DNA of 64,000 bases from JALORV01 sp035498175 (GTDB lineage: Bacteria > Pseudomonadota > Gammaproteobacteria > Burkholderiales > Burkholderiaceae_F), in NCBI GenBank assembly GCA_035498175.1, contig DATKAJ010000046.1:37722-101721 (forward strand). Direction: 5' to 3'. Each line of letters begins with the position of its first letter. Within the stretch, counting starts at the first letter, position 1. Position numbers and translations under genes: made by a program. Shown piece after piece: positions 1 through 7,864 of this stretch. The notes under the pieces are model-generated. The model did not search any database. It was given only the letters and a program-made list of their open reading frames with translations, and was not told the origin of the DNA.

Positions 1-1
1 C

Positions 2-2497
2 TCGATGCTGCCCTACCCCAGCGGCAAGCTGCACATGGGGCACGTGCGCAACTACACGCTGAACGATGTGATGTACCGCATCCTGCGGATGCGCGGGTTC
101 AACGTGATGACGCCGATGGGCTGGGACGCGTTCGGACTGCCCGCCGAGAACGCCGCGATCGAGAAGAAGGTCGCGCCGGCCGAGTGGACGTATTCCAATA
201 TCGCCGAGATGAAGGCACAGATGCAGCCGCTCGGGCTCGCCTTCGACTGGTCGCGCGAACTTGCGACCTGCAAGGCCGAGTATTACCGCTGGAACCAGTG
301 GATGTTCCTCAAGATGCTCGAAAAGGGCATCGCCTACCGCAAGACGCAGATCGTCAACTGGGATCCGGTCGACCAGACCGTGCTCGCCAACGAGCAGGTC
401 GTCGACGGCCGCGGCTGGCGCTCGAATGCCATCGTCGAGAAGCGCGAGATCCCCGGGTACTACCTCGGCATCACGCGGTACGCAGAAGAGCTGCTCGCGG
501 ACCTGGCCGACCTCGAGTGGCCGCCGCAGGTCAAGGCGATGCAGGAGAACTGGATCGGCAAGAGCGTCGGCGTCAACTTCGGCTTCCCATACGAGATCGA
601 CGGCAAGCGCAAGCTGCTGCGCGTTTTCACCACGCGCGCCGACACGATCATGGGCGTGACCTTCATGGCGATCGCCGCCGAGCATCCGCTCGCCGCGCGC
701 CTGGCCCAGGGACGGCCGGACGTCGCGGCATTCATCGAGGAATGCAGGCGCGGCAGCTTCGCCGAGGCCGATCTCGCGACGATGGAGAAGAAAGGCGTCG
801 CGACCGGCTTCTCGGTCAAGCATCCGCTGACCGGCGCTGAAGTGCCGGTGTGGGTCGGCAACTACGTGCTGATGGGTTACGGCGAAGGCGCGGTCATGGG
901 CGTTCCGGCCCACGACGAGCGCGACTTCGCGTTCGCGAGGAGGTACGGCATTCCGATCAGGCAGGTCATTGCGGTCCCGGGCGAAGCCTTCTCGCTCGCC
1001 GGCTGGCAGGAGTGGTACGCCGACAAGACGCACGGCGTCTGCGTCAACTCAGGCCAGTACGACGGACTCGGCCACGAGGCGGCGACCGACGCGATCGCGG
1101 CCGACCTGAAGGCGAAGGACCTCGGCGACAAGCAGGTGCAGTACCGGTTGCGCGACTGGGGCATTTCGCGCCAGCGCTACTGGGGCACGCCGATCCCGAT
1201 CATCCACTGTGAAGCGTGCGGGACAGTGCCGGTCCCCGAGAAGGACCTGCCGGTCGTGCTGCCCGAAAACCTCGTCCCGGATGGCAGCGGCAGCCCGCTC
1301 GCAAAATATGAACCGTTCCTGAAGTGCACCTGTCCAAATTGCGGCAAGCCGGCGCGGCGCGAGAGCGACACGATGGACACGTTCGTCGACTCGGCCTGGT
1401 ACTACATGCGGTACTGCTCGCCCGACGCCCCGACGATGGTCGACGGCCGCAACGACTACTGGATGCCGATGGACCAGTACATCGGCGGCATCGAGCACGC
1501 AGTGCTGCACCTGCTGTACGCGCGCTTCTGGACGAAGGTGATGCGCGACATGGGGCTGGTGCACTTCGGCGAACCGTTCAAACGCCTGTTCACCCAGGGC
1601 ATGCTGACGCACGACTGCTATTACCGCGAGGATGCATCAGGCAAGAAACGCTGGTTCTACCCCGCCGAAATCGACATCGAATACGACGACAAGGGGCGTC
1701 CGCGCACCGTGACGGCACGCGAAGACGGCCAGCCCGTGATCTTCGGCGGCGTAGAGAAGATGTCGAAGAGCAAGAACAACGTGGTCGAGCCGCGCGACAT
1801 CATCGCGAAGTTCGGCGCCGACACTGCGCGCGCGTTCGTGATGTTCGCCGGGCCGCCGGACCAGAGCGCAGCGTGGAGCAATTCAGGCGCTGAGGGCACC
1901 TATCGCTTCCTGCGCCGGCTGTGGAACTTCTGCAGTGAGCGGCGCGACGCATTCACGAAGCGCTTGAGGCTCGATGCTGCGACGCTCGCATCCGAGGCAA
2001 GGTCCGCCCGGCGCGAGATCCACCTGAACCTGAAGCAGGCGGACTTTGACTACGCACGCCTGCAGTACAACACGGTGGTGTCGGCGGCGATGAAGATGCT
2101 TAACGCGCTCGAAGACGCGCGGCCCGGCACTTCGCCCGTCGAGACTGCACTGCTGCAGGAAAGCATCGGCATCCTGCTGCGCACGCTGTATCCGATCGCG
2201 CCGCATATCACACACGCGCTGTGGAACAACCTCGGCTACGCGGCCGAGTTCGGCGCCGAGATCATCGACGCGCCGTGGCCGCAGCCGGACGCCGCAGCGC
2301 TCGAGCAGGACGAGATCGAGCTGGTCGTACAGGTCAACGGCAAGCTGCGGGCATCGATCCGCGTTCCTGCGGCGGCGGATAAGCTGACGATCGAGCGCGC
2401 GGCGGTCGCAGACAGCAATGTGCAGAAGTTCGTCGCAGGCCAGGCCGTCAAGCGCGTGATCGTCGTGCCAGGCAAGCTCGTCAACGTCGTCGTCTGA
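2..2497 (+). CDS. leuS: Leucyl-tRNA synthetase, 5' end outside the window
   Basis: Class Ia aminoacyl-tRNA synthetase that charges tRNA-Leu in the cytoplasm. The HIGH signature appears as HMGH near the start of the visible part, the class I KMSKS motif is present (EKMSKSKNN, about base 1757), and between them lies the CP1 editing insertion plus a CxxC pair region around 1210-1350. The frame is open to the window edge. The first ATG (base 5) falls inside the conserved segment before HMGH, so roughly 35-40 N-terminal residues are missing upstream. The stop TGA shares one base with the lptE start, an order usual in betaproteobacteria (leuS-lptE-holA). Confidence 0.97.
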   Translation, partial: SMLPYPSGKLHMGHVRNYTLNDVMYRILRMRGFNVMTPMGWDAFGLPAENAAIEKKVAPAEWTYSNIAEMKAQMQPLGLAFDWSRELATCKAEYYRWNQWMFLKMLEKGIAYRKTQIVNWDPVDQTVLANEQVVDGRGWRSNAIVEKREIPGYYLGITRYAEELLADLADLEWPPQVKAMQENWIGKSVGVNFGFPYEIDGKRKLLRVFTTRADTIMGVTFMAIAAEHPLAARLAQGRPDVAAFIEECRRGSFAEADLATMEKKGVATGFSVKHPLTGAEVPVWVGNYVLMGYGEGAVMGVPAHDERDFAFARRYGIPIRQVIAVPGEAFSLAGWQEWYADKTHGVCVNSGQYDGLGHEAATDAIAADLKAKDLGDKQVQYRLRDWGISRQRYWGTPIPIIHCEACGTVPVPEKDLPVVLPENLVPDGSGSPLAKYEPFLKCTCPNCGKPARRESDTMDTFVDSAWYYMRYCSPDAPTMVDGRNDYWMPMDQYIGGIEHAVLHLLYARFWTKVMRDMGLVHFGEPFKRLFTQGMLTHDCYYREDASGKKRWFYPAEIDIEYDDKGRPRTVTAREDGQPVIFGGVEKMSKSKNNVVEPRDIIAKFGADTARAFVMFAGPPDQSAAWSNSGAEGTYRFLRRLWNFCSERRDAFTKRLRLDAATLASEARSARREIHLNLKQADFDYARLQYNTVVSAAMKMLNALEDARPGTSPVETALLQESIGILLRTLYPIAPHITHALWNNLGYAAEFGAEIIDAPWPQPDAAALEQDEIELVVQVNGKLRASIRVPAAADKLTIERAAVADSNVQKFVAGQAVKRVIVVPGKLVNVVV

Positions 2498-2991
2498 TGA
2501 GGCGGCGGCAATTCATCGTCGCGATCGGTGCCGTGCCGCTGGCCGGCTGCGGTTTCCATCTGCGGGGGACACAGACGCTGCCGGTGAGTTCGATCTACCT
2601 CGCACTGCCGGTGAACTCGCCGATCGGCGCTGAAATGACGCGGCTGCTGCGATCATCGACCAACGCGAAGGTGGTGGCCGACCGGCAGCAGGCGCAGGCG
2701 ATCTTCGAGCTGCTCGGGGAAACCCGCGAACGCGAGGTCCTCGCGATCAACTCGCAGGGGCGCGCGACGGAGTACCAGATACGCCTGCGCATCCGCTTCC
2801 GGGTGCTCGACCACAACGCCGGCGAGCTGATCGAGCCGACCGACCTGATGACCCGCCGCGACATCACGTTCAACGAATCGGACCTGCTGGCGAAGGAATC
2901 CGAGGAAGGGCTGCTCTACCGCGACATGCAGAGTGACCTGGTGCGGCAGATGGTGAGCCGCCTGGCCGGCATGAAGATCGAGACGGGTTGA
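2497..2991 (+). CDS. lptE: LPS-assembly lipoprotein LptE
   Basis: Outer-membrane lipoprotein that plugs the LptD barrel and helps deliver lipopolysaccharide to the cell surface. The 164-aa product starts with a short basic stretch, a hydrophobic segment and a lipobox LAGC with the acylated Cys at residue 18, followed by the GFHLRG signature typical of LptE. The start codon overlaps the leuS stop and the 3' end overlaps holA (TGATG), so translation is probably coupled across the three genes. Other Lpt genes, lptF and lptG, lie near 21-22 kb. Confidence 0.93.
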   Translation: MRRRQFIVAIGAVPLAGCGFHLRGTQTLPVSSIYLALPVNSPIGAEMTRLLRSSTNAKVVADRQQAQAIFELLGETREREVLAINSQGRATEYQIRLRIRFRVLDHNAGELIEPTDLMTRRDITFNESDLLAKESEEGLLYRDMQSDLVRQMVSRLAGMKIETG

Positions 2992-4007
2992 TGCAGGCGC
3001 TCGGCGAACTACTGAGCCGCGCAAAGCGCGAGCAACGCATGCCGCGCCTCGTCACGGTCAGCAGCGACGAAGCGCTGCTGGCGCTCGAAGCGCAGGACGC
3101 CCTGCGTCAGGCCGCACGCGCGCTCGGATATGCCGAGCGCGAGGTACTCAACGCCGATGCCCGCTTCGACTGGTCGAGACTTGCGCAGGCGACTCAGGGG
3201 ATGTCGCTGTTCTCCGAGCGGCGCATCGTCGAGGTCCGGCTGCCGACCGGCAAGCCCGGCGTGGCCGGCGCTGCGGCACTCGAGGCCCTGGCCGAAGCGC
3301 CACCGGAAGACACGATGGCGTTGATCGCGCTGCCGCGGCTCGACCGCAGGACGCGCGAGTCGCGCTGGGCCGGCGCGCTGGCGCGGACCGGGGCGTGGAT
3401 CGACATCGACAGCATCGAGCGCGCGCGGCTGCCACAATGGATCGGGCAGCGACTTGCGCGGCAGCAACAGCACGCACCGGCAGAGGCGCTCGAATTCGTG
3501 GCCCATCGCGTCGAGGGCAACCTGCTGGCCGCGCACCAGGAAATTTCGAAACTCGCGCTGCTGTATCCGGCGGGCGAACTGTCGCTGGAGCAGGTGCGCG
3601 ACGCGGTGCTCAACGTCGCGCGCTACGACCTGTCGCAGCTGCAGGCGGCGATGGTCGTCGGAGACACGGCGCGGGTCGCGAAGACGATGGCCGGACTGCG
3701 CGATGAAGGAGAGGCGCTGCCGCTCGTCGTCTGGGCGATCAGCGAGGAACTGCGCGCGCTGGCGCGGGTCAAGTCCCAGGTGGACGCTGGCCGCCCGTTT
3801 GCCGTCGCTGCGCGGGAAGGTGCGGTCTGGGGCGTGCGCCAGAAGCTGTTCGAACGCGCGCTTGGACGGGTGGATCTCGAGCGGCTGGAACGTACGTTGA
3901 CGCGCGTCGCCGACATCGATCGGCTCGCGAAGGGCCTGCGCGCGCCGGGCTCCGACAGCGACGCTTGGCTAGAATTGACTGAAGCCGCCCTTGAGGTGGC
4001 GACGTAG
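2991..4007 (+). CDS. holA: DNA polymerase III delta subunit
   Basis: Delta subunit of the clamp-loader complex that opens the beta sliding clamp during replication. The 338-aa product has the family's length and layout: N-terminal AAA+-like region with the SDEALLALEAQDALR-type opening, a middle lid region and a helical C-terminal collar domain. A TTG three bases upstream is also in frame, but the ATG at 2991 overlaps the lptE stop as TGATG and is preferred. holC, encoding the chi subunit of the same polymerase, lies at 24.4 kb. Confidence 0.93.
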   Translation: MQALGELLSRAKREQRMPRLVTVSSDEALLALEAQDALRQAARALGYAEREVLNADARFDWSRLAQATQGMSLFSERRIVEVRLPTGKPGVAGAAALEALAEAPPEDTMALIALPRLDRRTRESRWAGALARTGAWIDIDSIERARLPQWIGQRLARQQQHAPAEALEFVAHRVEGNLLAAHQEISKLALLYPAGELSLEQVRDAVLNVARYDLSQLQAAMVVGDTARVAKTMAGLRDEGEALPLVVWAISEELRALARVKSQVDAGRPFAVAAREGAVWGVRQKLFERALGRVDLERLERTLTRVADIDRLAKGLRAPGSDSDAWLELTEAALEVAT

Positions 4008-4031
4008 AGCGACCACACGCCGGATCGGATC

Positions 4032-5381
4032 GTGAACGCCCCCAATGACCATCGCACGGTGAGGACCGCTGCGACCGTCGCCGCGGACGCAGGCGGCGAT
4101 CTGCGCGCCTACATGGCAGAAGTCGGCCGCAGCGCACGGACGATGGCCGCGATGATGGCAAGGTCGTCGACTGCGCAGCGCAATCAGGCGCTGCACCAGC
4201 TCGCGCGCCGCGTGCGCGAGTCACGCACCGAGCTGATTGCGGCGAACCGGAAAGACGTCGAGCTCGCACTGGCCGAAGGCCTTGCTCCGGCGCTGGTCGA
4301 CCGGCTGACGCTGACAGTAAGCGCGATCGAGCAGATGGCCGCCGGCGCCGAGCAGGTCGCGCAGTTGCCGGATCCGATCGGCGCCATCACGGACGTGCGG
4401 CCCCAGCCGAGCGGCATCCAGGTCGGTCGGATGCGCGTGCCGCTGGGTGTGATCGCCATCATCTACGAGAGCCGGCCCAATGTGACCGTCGACGCGGCGG
4501 CGCTGTGCATCAAGAGCGCCAATGCGGCCATCCTGCGCGGTGGCAGCGAGGCGATTGAATGCAACCGCCTGCTGGCGCGACTGACAGGCGACGCGCTGGA
4601 AGCAGCCGGGTTGCCGCGCGCGGCGGTGCAGCTCATTGACACGACCGACCGCGATGCCGTGGGCCTGCTGGTGACGATGCCCGAGTACGTCGATATCGTC
4701 GTGCCGCGCGGCGGCAAAGGCCTGATCGAGCGGTTGATGCGCGAGAGCCGCGTACCGATGATCAAGCACCTCGACGGCGTCTGCCACGTGTACGTCGACG
4801 CGGCGGCCGATCCGGACATGGCGGTGCGGATCGCCGACAACGCGAAGACGCAGCGCTATGGCACCTGCAACACGATGGAGACGCTGCTCGTTGCGGAAGG
4901 CATTGCCGCGCGCGTGCTGCCGCGGCTCGGCCGCATCTATGCCGACAAGGGCGTCGAGCTCCGCGGCGATCCGCGCTGCATCACGCTGCTGCGCGCGGCC
5001 GGAATCCGGTGCATCGCCGCAACCGAAGAGGACTGGCGCGCCGAATACCTCGCGCCGATCCTCGCCGTGCGCGTGGTCGCCGGTCTCGACGCGGCGATCG
5101 ACCACATCAACACCTACAGCAGCAAGCACACTGACGCGATCGTCACCGCCGATCACGCGGCCGCGATGCGCTTCCTGCGCGAAGTCGACTCGGCGTCCGT
5201 GATGGTCAACGCCTCGACGCGCTTTGCTGACGGCTTCGAGTACGGCCTCGGCGCCGAGATCGGCATCAGTAACGACAAGCTGCACGCGCGTGGACCGGTC
5301 GGGCTTGAGGGGCTGACCTCGCAGAAGTTCGTGGTCTTTGGCCACGGCGAGGTGCGCGGCGCCAGCTCGCAGCCATCATGA
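4032..5381 (+). CDS. proA: Gamma-glutamyl phosphate reductase
   Basis: NADPH-dependent reduction of gamma-glutamyl phosphate to glutamate semialdehyde, second step of proline synthesis. The 449-aa protein belongs to the aldehyde dehydrogenase fold. Family landmarks are YESRPNVT, the KSANAAILRGGSEA stretch, and the catalytic Cys in YGTCNTMET. It starts with GTG, 24 bases after holA, and carries about 30 residues before the conserved core. The 3' end overlaps the next gene by four bases (ATGA). Confidence 0.95.
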   Translation: MNAPNDHRTVRTAATVAADAGGDLRAYMAEVGRSARTMAAMMARSSTAQRNQALHQLARRVRESRTELIAANRKDVELALAEGLAPALVDRLTLTVSAIEQMAAGAEQVAQLPDPIGAITDVRPQPSGIQVGRMRVPLGVIAIIYESRPNVTVDAAALCIKSANAAILRGGSEAIECNRLLARLTGDALEAAGLPRAAVQLIDTTDRDAVGLLVTMPEYVDIVVPRGGKGLIERLMRESRVPMIKHLDGVCHVYVDAAADPDMAVRIADNAKTQRYGTCNTMETLLVAEGIAARVLPRLGRIYADKGVELRGDPRCITLLRAAGIRCIAATEEDWRAEYLAPILAVRVVAGLDAAIDHINTYSSKHTDAIVTADHAAAMRFLREVDSASVMVNASTRFADGFEYGLGAEIGISNDKLHARGPVGLEGLTSQKFVVFGHGEVRGASSQPS

Positions 5382-5803
5382 GCGGCTACGCCTGGCTCAA
5401 GACCCTGCATCTGGTGTTCGTAATCAGCTGGTTCGCCGGACTCTTCTACCTGCCGCGCATCTACGTCAACCTCGCGGATACACAGGACGCGGCGACACGC
5501 GAGCGCTTGCTTGCGATGGCCCGCAGGCTGCTCCGCTTCATGTCCGGAATCGGCTTCCTCGCCTTGGGATTAGGCATGGCGCTCTGGGGAGATTACGGCG
5601 CGGGCAGGACGGGCGGCTGGATGAGTGTCAAACTCGCGCTGGTGCTCGGGCTGGTGGCCTATCACGCATGGTGTGCGGTGATCTGCCACCGCCTTGCAAA
5701 CGGGGCCAACACGCGCTCGCGCGCGTGGTTCCGGTGGTTCGGTGAAGTGCCGGTACCGATGCTGTTTGCGATCGTCGCGCTCGCGGTCGGCAAACCCTTC
5801 TGA
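5378..5803 (+). CDS. CopD/HemJ-like four-helix membrane protein
   Basis: Small 141-aa inner-membrane protein with about four hydrophobic segments. The opening WLKTLHLVFVISWFAGLFYLP is typical of the CopD/UPF0093 family, which includes HemJ, the oxygen-independent-type protoporphyrinogen oxidase of many proteobacteria; the family's conserved His (in KTLH) is present. In this lineage the gene often follows proA, and the ATGA overlap here supports co-transcription. Whether it acts in haem synthesis (HemJ) or in copper handling cannot be settled from sequence, although another haem gene, hemN, is in the window. Confidence 0.75.
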   Translation: MSGYAWLKTLHLVFVISWFAGLFYLPRIYVNLADTQDAATRERLLAMARRLLRFMSGIGFLALGLGMALWGDYGAGRTGGWMSVKLALVLGLVAYHAWCAVICHRLANGANTRSRAWFRWFGEVPVPMLFAIVALAVGKPF

Positions 5804-5823
5804 ACCGGCGAGGACAACTGCAG

Positions 5824-6429
5824 ATGGCCGCCACAGTCGACTACTACATGACCCCGGTGTCGCCGTTCACCTACATGGGACACGAGCGCTTCCGCACGAT
5901 CTGCCGCAATCACGGCGCGCAGATCAGCCTGCGTGTGATGGACCTCGGCAAGGTGTTCCCGGCCTCGGGCGGACTGGCGCTGAAGGACCGCCCGCCTCAG
6001 CGGCGCGCCTATCGCATGATGGAACTGAAGCGCTGGCGCGAATTCCTCGGCGTCCAGCTGACGCTCGAGCCGAGGTTCTTTCCTGTACCAGCGGAGGCCG
6101 CGGCCACGCTGATCCTTGCGGTGCTCGAGCGCCACGGCACCGAGCAAGCACTCGACATCGCCGGCGACTGCCTTCGTGCCATCTGGGCCGAGGACCGCGA
6201 CATCTCATCGCGTGACACGCTCAAAGAAATCGCCCGCGCTCGCGGACTCGATGCCGACGCGCTGCTGGCGCACGCTGCTTCGGCCGAGATCGCCGCGGTG
6301 TATGTCATGCAGTCGCAGGAAGCGATCGCGCGCGGCGTGTTCGGCTCGCCGACCTACATCTACGACGACGAGATCTTCTGGGGTCAGGACCGGCTCGACT
6401 TCCTCGAGCGCGCTCTGGCGCGCGGCTGA
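5824..6429 (+). CDS. 2-hydroxychromene-2-carboxylate isomerase-like protein (DsbA fold)
   Basis: A 201-aa cytoplasmic protein of the kappa-class GST/DsbA family typified by the NahD isomerase of naphthalene degradation. Recognisable features are the opening DYYMTPVSPFTYMGHERF, the R(A/M)YRMMELKRWRE helix and the closing FGSPTYIYDDEIFWGQDRL. The active-site position lacks CxxC and has SPF as in the isomerases. No aromatic-degradation genes surround it, so the substrate is unknown. The last 225 bases are overlapped on the other strand by the open frame of a degenerate gene. Confidence 0.8.
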   Translation: MAATVDYYMTPVSPFTYMGHERFRTICRNHGAQISLRVMDLGKVFPASGGLALKDRPPQRRAYRMMELKRWREFLGVQLTLEPRFFPVPAEAAATLILAVLERHGTEQALDIAGDCLRAIWAEDRDISSRDTLKEIARARGLDADALLAHAASAEIAAVYVMQSQEAIARGVFGSPTYIYDDEIFWGQDRLDFLERALARG

Positions 6430-7067
6430 CGTGCCCGACACGGCGGTCAGGCACACCACCCGGGGCGCCCAGCGCACGACCGTCACCACGTTCGACTCCG
6501 CGTCGTCCAGGTCGGGCGCGTTGTGAAAGAAGGCCTGTACGCGATACGGGCCCGTCTGCAGCTTCTTCTTGTCATCGAGCAGCCTCAGTGTCGGCGCGAC
6601 CCGGCCGGTCGCATCGGTCTGCGCCTCGACCGAGCGATGCGTCTTCCCGTCCGGCAGTTCGACGTCGACCAATACGCGCTGGCCCGGCAGTGCCGGGGCG
6701 ACGACCACGGCGAGGCCGTTGATGCTGACTTCGTTGTCTCCGCGCGCCGCAGCGAAACGTGTGCCGCGAATCGTCAGGATCGTTCCCCGCTGCCCGCCGG
6801 CGGGTTCGAGCGCGTCGATGCGTGGACCCACAAGCCAGGAATGTGCAGGTTGAGCCAGTCGCGCAGCCGCAGCGGCGACTTGCGGATCGCGGGCGCGATC
6901 TTCGCGAGATCAAAGCGCGATGGATAGCGCGCGGCCGACCTGCCTGCGCGCTTCATAGCGGCCTTGGCCCGCGTCGGAGACTTCGAGCTCGCTGTGGCTT
7001 TGCCTGCGCGACGTGCGACAGATCTTGTTGCGGGAGACTTGCGTGCCGGGCGCCGCTTCGTAGCCAT
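6205..7067 (-). pseudogene. Frameshifted gene: basic N-terminal tail plus IPT/TIG domain
   Basis: Reading from the ATG at 7067, which has a good ribosome site (AGAGGAGA four bases upstream), the product begins with an Ala/Lys/Arg-rich tail of about 45 residues. A segment RLRDWLNLHIPGLWV follows, and then the frame goes off and stops at 6774. The neighbouring frame continues at 6831 with GPRIDALEPAGGQRGT and ILTIRG, a clear IPT/TIG immunoglobulin-like domain opening, and runs to 6205. One missing G in the GGG run near 6823-6829 would join the two parts. The second frame also runs 225 bases into the convergent isomerase gene, so its natural end may be lost. It is a true pseudogene or a sequence with an indel error; the function is unknown. 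It is divergent from the putative precursor gene at 7394. Confidence 0.55.
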
Positions 7068-7393
7068 CGATTCTCCTCTGCTCGGAGCGCCACCGCCGGA
7101 GTCTTCTTCGTCGTATTGCGGCGCCAGGGACAACGATTCTGGGCGCGGCACGGAGGTTGGGCAAGCACGGGCGCGGGGGACGCTCACGTCTCTGCTGAAT
7201 CGACCGGTGCGCTCGCTGAAAGACGAGGAGGCGCGCCGTCGGGGCTACCGCCGATTCAAGGGATGCGGAGCGGTCCGGTGCCGAATATTCATGTAGCCAG
7301 TGTTCGCGGTCGGGGCCTAGGATGGTCGCGCCGCAGTGCCGGGCGGGTGTCAGCCCGCCGCACCGCGCGCGACCACCGGAAAGGAACCCACTT
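7068..7393. other. Divergent intergenic region, 326 bp
   Basis: The region separates the basic/IPT gene (minus strand) from the 156-aa Cys protein (plus strand) and must hold both promoters. I see no convincing -35/-10 pair. A TAGGAT hexamer near 7316-7321 is a possible -10 for the plus-strand unit without a good -35. A purine-rich AAGGAA at 7381 serves as the ribosome site for the gene at 7394. Confidence 0.4.
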
Positions 7394-7864
7394 ATGCCGA
7401 AGGGAAGAATCGACGCTTCGCAACTGAAGCTGCGTGGAACAGCGATGCGCCTGACGTTGGCCGCGGGCGTGGCCAATGACCTCAACCTGTTGAAGAAAGG
7501 TCTGAAGGATCTCGCCGAGCGCCTCGGGCATTCCGCCTGCGCCACCGGGTGCAACTCGCTGCACCTCAATCTCGAACGCGACTTTGCCGTGCGGCTGGAC
7601 CACAACGCCGTGGCCCTGAATCCGCAACCGTTGCCACCCATCGCCACGGTTGCGCTGCCTCAGGACCCGATACCGCTACGCGTGACGGCGCCCGGCGCGG
7701 TGTTCGACAACATCGAAAACCTCAGTTCGGCCATCGAGAAGGTGGTTGGCCGGCTCGGCTGTGCAGCCTGCTGCTCGGGATTCGACATCTTCTTCCAGCG
7801 CGAACTGGACGGCTTCGCGTTCGACGCAAAGCTGGGCATGAAGGGCACCGGACGCTTCGGGTGA
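7394..7864 (+). CDS. 156-aa duplicated Cys protein, candidate modified-peptide precursor
   Basis: I recognise no known family. The 156-aa product contains two related modules: a helix-like stretch ending in RLG, then a Cys cluster, then an aromatic/acidic tail. Module one (about 27-64) has C49 and C53 (SACATGC) followed by NLERDF; module two (about 104-138) has C123, C126 and C127 (GCAACC) followed by FQREL. The linker contains LNPQPLPP (75-82). There is no signal peptide or membrane segment. The start ATG at 7394 follows AAGGAA; an upstream in-frame start is less likely. The stop overlaps the GTG start of the DUF692 enzyme (GTGA), the arrangement expected for a substrate and its modifying enzyme. 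The precursor role is inferred from context. Confidence 0.65.
   Translation: MPKGRIDASQLKLRGTAMRLTLAAGVANDLNLLKKGLKDLAERLGHSACATGCNSLHLNLERDFAVRLDHNAVALNPQPLPPIATVALPQDPIPLRVTAPGAVFDNIENLSSAIEKVVGRLGCAACCSGFDIFFQRELDGFAFDAKLGMKGTGRFG

Noticed and set aside
6774..6831. Programmed frameshift in the IPT gene
   Set aside because: No slippery heptamer or downstream stimulatory structure is evident; a lost base in a G run explains the data more simply.
7322..7393. Longer N-terminus for the 156-aa candidate precursor
   Set aside because: The in-frame upstream codons lack a ribosome site, whereas AAGGAA precedes the ATG at 7394.
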